A DNA stretch of 32,408 nucleotides from Eubacterium sp. (GTDB lineage: Bacteria; Bacillota; Clostridia; Lachnospirales; Lachnospiraceae). Positions 30,451 to 32,408 of the stretch are shown one piece after another. The notes beneath the pieces are model-generated. The model saw nothing but the letters and a program-made list of their open reading frames with translations. It made no database searches and had not been told where the DNA came from. A program made the position numbers and the translations under genes. The stretch's first letter is position 1, and each line of letters starts with the position of its first letter. The DNA lies in the NCBI GenBank assembly GCA_022764165.1, contig JALERM010000044.1, positions 1 through 32,408 on the forward strand. The letters are read 5' to 3'.

Positions 30451-31131
30451 ATGAGGTATCAGATACAGGGGGATACTCTTCCGGTGGTGATTTGTGAGCT
30501 GCAGCAGGGAGAGCGGATGATTACAGAAAGTGGAAGTATGTCGTGGATGTCACCGAATATGAAGATGGAGACATCAACAAATGGAGGAATCGGAAAGGCT
30601 TTTGGAAGATTGTTTTCCGGTGAAAATATCTTCCAGAATATTTATACTGCCGTGGGCGGTCCGGGCATGATTGCTTTTGCGTCCAGTTTTCCGGGTTCTA
30701 TCCGTGCCTTTGAGATTTCTCCGGGAAATGAGATGATTTTCCAGAAGAGTGCGTTTCTTGCAGGGGAATCTTCCATCAATTTATCGGTGTTTTTTAATAA
30801 AAAGTTGGGTTCAGGTATATTCGGCGGTGAAGGTTTTATCATGCAGAAAGTAAGTGGCAGTGGTATTGTTTTTGCTGAATTTGACGGACATGTGGTGGAA
30901 TATGACCTGGCAGCCGGTCAGCAGATCGTGGTGGATACCGGATATCTGGCGGCAATGACATCAAGCTGCAAGATGGATATCCAGAGCGTACCGGGTGTGA
31001 AAAATATGCTGTTTGGCGGTGAAGGAATTTTCAATACGGTAATTACCGGGCCAGGAAGAGTATGGCTTCAGACCATGCCGATCAGTCATGTGGCCGGTGT
31101 CCTTCGTCCGTATATGCCAACGGGTAATTAA
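30451..31131 (+). CDS. AIM24 / TIGR00266 family protein
   Basis: The 226-aa protein matches the TIGR00266/AIM24 family, a beta-rich fold related to tryptophan RNA-binding attenuator-like barrels. Typical features are MRYQIQGDTLPVVICELQQG at the start, then ESGSMSWMSPNMKMET, the glycine-rich FNKKLGSGIFGGEGFIMQKV, and the late LFGGEGIFNTVITGPGRVWL repeat-like segment. The function in bacteria is unknown. GGAGG lies 10 nt before the ATG; the longer frame to 30397 has no support. The next gene starts 14 bp downstream, so the two likely form an operon. Confidence 0.9.
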   Translation: MRYQIQGDTLPVVICELQQGERMITESGSMSWMSPNMKMETSTNGGIGKAFGRLFSGENIFQNIYTAVGGPGMIAFASSFPGSIRAFEISPGNEMIFQKSAFLAGESSINLSVFFNKKLGSGIFGGEGFIMQKVSGSGIVFAEFDGHVVEYDLAAGQQIVVDTGYLAAMTSSCKMDIQSVPGVKNMLFGGEGIFNTVITGPGRVWLQTMPISHVAGVLRPYMPTGN

Positions 31132-31145
31132 TTGAGGACTATAAG

Positions 31146-31958
31146 ATGAGAATTGTTACATTGATTGAGGATGCCAATGGACATCCTCAATGTTGTTCGG
31201 AACATGGTTTCTCTGTTTATGTAGAGACAGAGAAACATAAAGTGCTGATGGATACAGGGGCAACGTCAGCGTTTCTGGGAAATGCTGAAAGATTGACTGT
31301 TCCGTTGGATCAGGTTGATACCGTGATACTGAGTCATGGGCATTATGATCATTCTGGAGGTTTGCTGGATTTTTGCCAGCTAAATTCGAAGGCACAGATT
31401 TATATGCAGCAGTCTGCACTGGGGGACTACTATCACGGCGAGAGGTATATTGGAATTGATAAAGCGATACGGGAGCTGCCAAATGTACATTTTCTGATGG
31501 GAGATTACAGAATTGATGAGGAAGTTTCTCTCTTTACTGATATTAAAGGCAGAAGGTTTTATCCGCAGAGCAATCTGCAGTTGTCCCAAAAAGTCAATGG
31601 AATTCACGTACAGGATTTGTTTGAACATGAGCAGTGCCTGGTAATCCATTCTCAGGGGCATGAGGTACTGTTGTCCGGCTGTGCACATAACGGCATTCTG
31701 AATATTCTGGATCGGTATCAGCAGATATATCACAGTCTGCCGGATCATGTAATCAGTGGTTTTCATATGATGAAAAAAACAGAATATACACAGGAAGAAA
31801 TTCAGACAATCTGTGACACTGCGAGAGAACTTAAAAAGTATCCTTCACGATTTTACACAGGTCATTGTACCGGGCAGAAGGCAATAGATTTGATGAAACC
31901 CATCATGGGAGATCAGCTGACTGCTATCTATAGTGGATGTGAATGGGAAATATCGTAG
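31146..31958 (+). CDS. COG1237-type metallo-beta-lactamase-fold hydrolase
   Basis: The 270-aa protein has the metal-binding motif ILSHGHYDHSGG (H64, H66, D68, H69), an N-terminal MRIVTLIEDANG and VLMDTGATSAF, and the late LLSGCAHNGILNIL that marks the COG1237 group. Relatives include the archaeal ribofuranosylaminobenzene 5'-phosphate synthase-like proteins, but the bacterial substrate is not known. GAGG lies 8 nt before the ATG, 14 bp after the AIM24-type gene. The stop codon TAG is the first base group of a hairpin (31956-31980). Confidence 0.9.
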   Translation: MRIVTLIEDANGHPQCCSEHGFSVYVETEKHKVLMDTGATSAFLGNAERLTVPLDQVDTVILSHGHYDHSGGLLDFCQLNSKAQIYMQQSALGDYYHGERYIGIDKAIRELPNVHFLMGDYRIDEEVSLFTDIKGRRFYPQSNLQLSQKVNGIHVQDLFEHEQCLVIHSQGHEVLLSGCAHNGILNILDRYQQIYHSLPDHVISGFHMMKKTEYTQEEIQTICDTARELKKYPSRFYTGHCTGQKAIDLMKPIMGDQLTAIYSGCEWEIS

Positions 31959-32000
31959 AGGGAACATAGGATTCCCTCTACCCCGGAGGGGTTTCCTATG
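31956..32000 (+). other. Overlapping alternative hairpins after the hydrolase gene
   Basis: TAGAGGGAA (31956-31964) pairs perfectly with TTCCCTCTA (31972-31980). Its loop CATAGGA can instead pair with TCCTATG (31994-32000), enclosing CCCC-GGA-GGGG. The two folds exclude each other. The gene's stop codon lies in the first stem, and no T-tract follows directly. It may be part of the transcript end for the hydrolase operon. Confidence 0.45.
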
Positions 32001-32008
32001 ATATAAAA

Positions 32009-32033
32009 AAGGAACGTTACGATAACGTTCCTT
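32009..32033 (-). terminator. Terminator of the tRNA operon
   Basis: AAGGAACGTTA and TAACGTTCCTT form an 11-bp stem with a 3-nt loop. On the minus strand TTTTTT follows, so it ends the tRNA transcript; it may also stop plus-strand transcription less well. Confidence 0.85.
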
Positions 32034-32040
32034 AAAATAG

Positions 32041-32114
32041 TAGCGAGAGGGGGATTCGAACCCTCGACACCACGGGTATGAACCGTGTGCTCTAGCCAAC
32101 TGAGCTATCTCGCC
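32041..32114 (-). tRNA. tRNA-Met (CAT), copy 1
   Basis: On the minus strand a cloverleaf of 74 nt is visible. The acceptor stem GGCGAGA pairs with TCTCGCT. The D arm contains GCTCAGTTGGCTAGAGC. The anticodon stem CACGG/CCGTG has loop TTCATAC (anticodon CAT). The T arm contains GGTTCGAATCC. CCA is not encoded. The G1-U72 pair and GCTCAG D arm fit an elongator Met tRNA. An identical copy lies 190 bp upstream in the transcript. Confidence 0.95.
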
Positions 32115-32148
32115 ATATAAAATTCATCTGAGTAAATACTCAGGAAAA

Positions 32149-32221
32149 TGGGACCTACAGGGCTCGAACCTGTGACCCTCTGCTTGTAAGGCAGATGCTC
32201 TCCCAGCTGAGCTAAGATCCC
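32149..32221 (-). tRNA. tRNA-Val (TAC)
   Basis: The 73-nt minus-strand cloverleaf has acceptor stem GGGATCT/AGGTCCC, D arm GCTCAGCTGGGAGAGC, anticodon loop CTTACAA (anticodon TAC) and T loop GGTTCGAGCC. CCA is not encoded. It lies between two identical tRNA-Met genes. Confidence 0.95.
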
Positions 32222-32230
32222 GGGTCAAAA

Positions 32231-32304
32231 TAGCGAGAGGGGGATTCGAACCCTCGACACCACGGGTATGAACCGTGTGCTCTAGCCAACTGAGCTATCT
32301 CGCC
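32231..32304 (-). tRNA. tRNA-Met (CAT), copy 2
   Basis: It is identical over all 74 nt to the gene at 32041-32114, with the same CAT anticodon and without encoded CCA. It is the first gene of the operon Met-Val-Met. Confidence 0.95.
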
Positions 32305-32339
32305 ATATCTTAAAGTCGCTAACCGCAACCTGCTTGACT

Positions 32340-32368
32340 AGTATATAAAAAAATGGGAGAAATGTCAA
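32340..32368 (-). promoter_or_regulatory. Promoter of the tRNA operon
   Basis: On the minus strand a consensus TTGACA (32363-32368) and TATACT (32340-32345) have a 17-bp spacer. The first tRNA begins about 30 bp downstream. Confidence 0.88.
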
Positions 32369-32408
32369 GCACTTTTTGAAAAAATATGTCAAAATTTTCA
32401 GGTAGATG

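Noticed and set aside
1-32408. CRISPR array or prophage
   Set aside because: No regularly spaced short repeats and no phage structural or integrase genes are seen anywhere in the window.

Overview
The window looks like a chromosomal segment of a low-to-moderate GC gut Firmicute, most likely a Lachnospiraceae member close to Blautia, Dorea or Ruminococcus. The reasons are strong GGAGG ribosome sites, sigma-A promoters, Gram-positive LexA boxes, a stand-alone AICAR transformylase, a single-chain PurL, AzlCD, an AgrB/LytTR/GHKL set and tRNA genes without encoded CCA. The assignment rests on gene content and recalled family likeness, not on a search.

Regions. (1) 1-2389: end of a probable PurO-type IMP cyclohydrolase, the AICAR transformylase, then the branched-chain amino acid exporter azlCD. 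(2) About 2390-12430: an AT-rich accessory island. It holds a secreted protein, an AgrB-type peptide processing protease, an unknown 178-aa protein, a LytTR response regulator with a GHKL sensor kinase, and a lipoprotein/ABC-2 transporter operon. It then runs into a graveyard: frameshifted and nonsense-interrupted membrane genes, a fragment of an IS transposase and a non-coding stretch. Four promoters in the island carry the same tandem operator (GTGGNCA-like half-sites exactly 22 bp apart, the second 34-35 bp upstream of the -10). I infer this is a LytTR regulon driven by the local two-component system. No AgrD peptide gene is recognisable. (3) 12436-17725: Rpn-family nuclease, DUF2752 membrane protein, an 87-bp hairpin repeat, a DUF4234/zinc-ribbon protein, a PurF-like protein that lacks the catalytic cysteine, and a deoxyinosine-type DNA glycosylase. 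(4) 17725-25500: xpt, a small conserved protein, a His-rich CsoR-family metal sensor with an Mrp-type ATPase, an SOS-controlled radical SAM/TIGR03915 DNA repair pair, a Crh-like HPr variant, and a nuclease-helicase fusion. (5) 25501-32408: LysR regulator, purL, an AIM24-type protein, a COG1237 metallo-beta-lactamase-fold protein, and a tRNA Met-Val-Met operon.

Themes. Purine metabolism recurs (IMP cyclohydrolase, AICAR transformylase, PurF-like, Xpt, PurL), but the genes are scattered rather than in one operon. Two of them, purH-like and purL, end in nearly identical inverted copies of an unusual double-CCCCGGGG hairpin. DNA repair also recurs (glycosylase, SOS-controlled pair, XPD-like helicase). 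The most promising undescribed system is the agr-like island with its shared operator. Next come the Cys-less PurF paralog, the Crh-like HPr beside a cre-like palindrome, and the multi-hairpin locus after the glycosylase gene.
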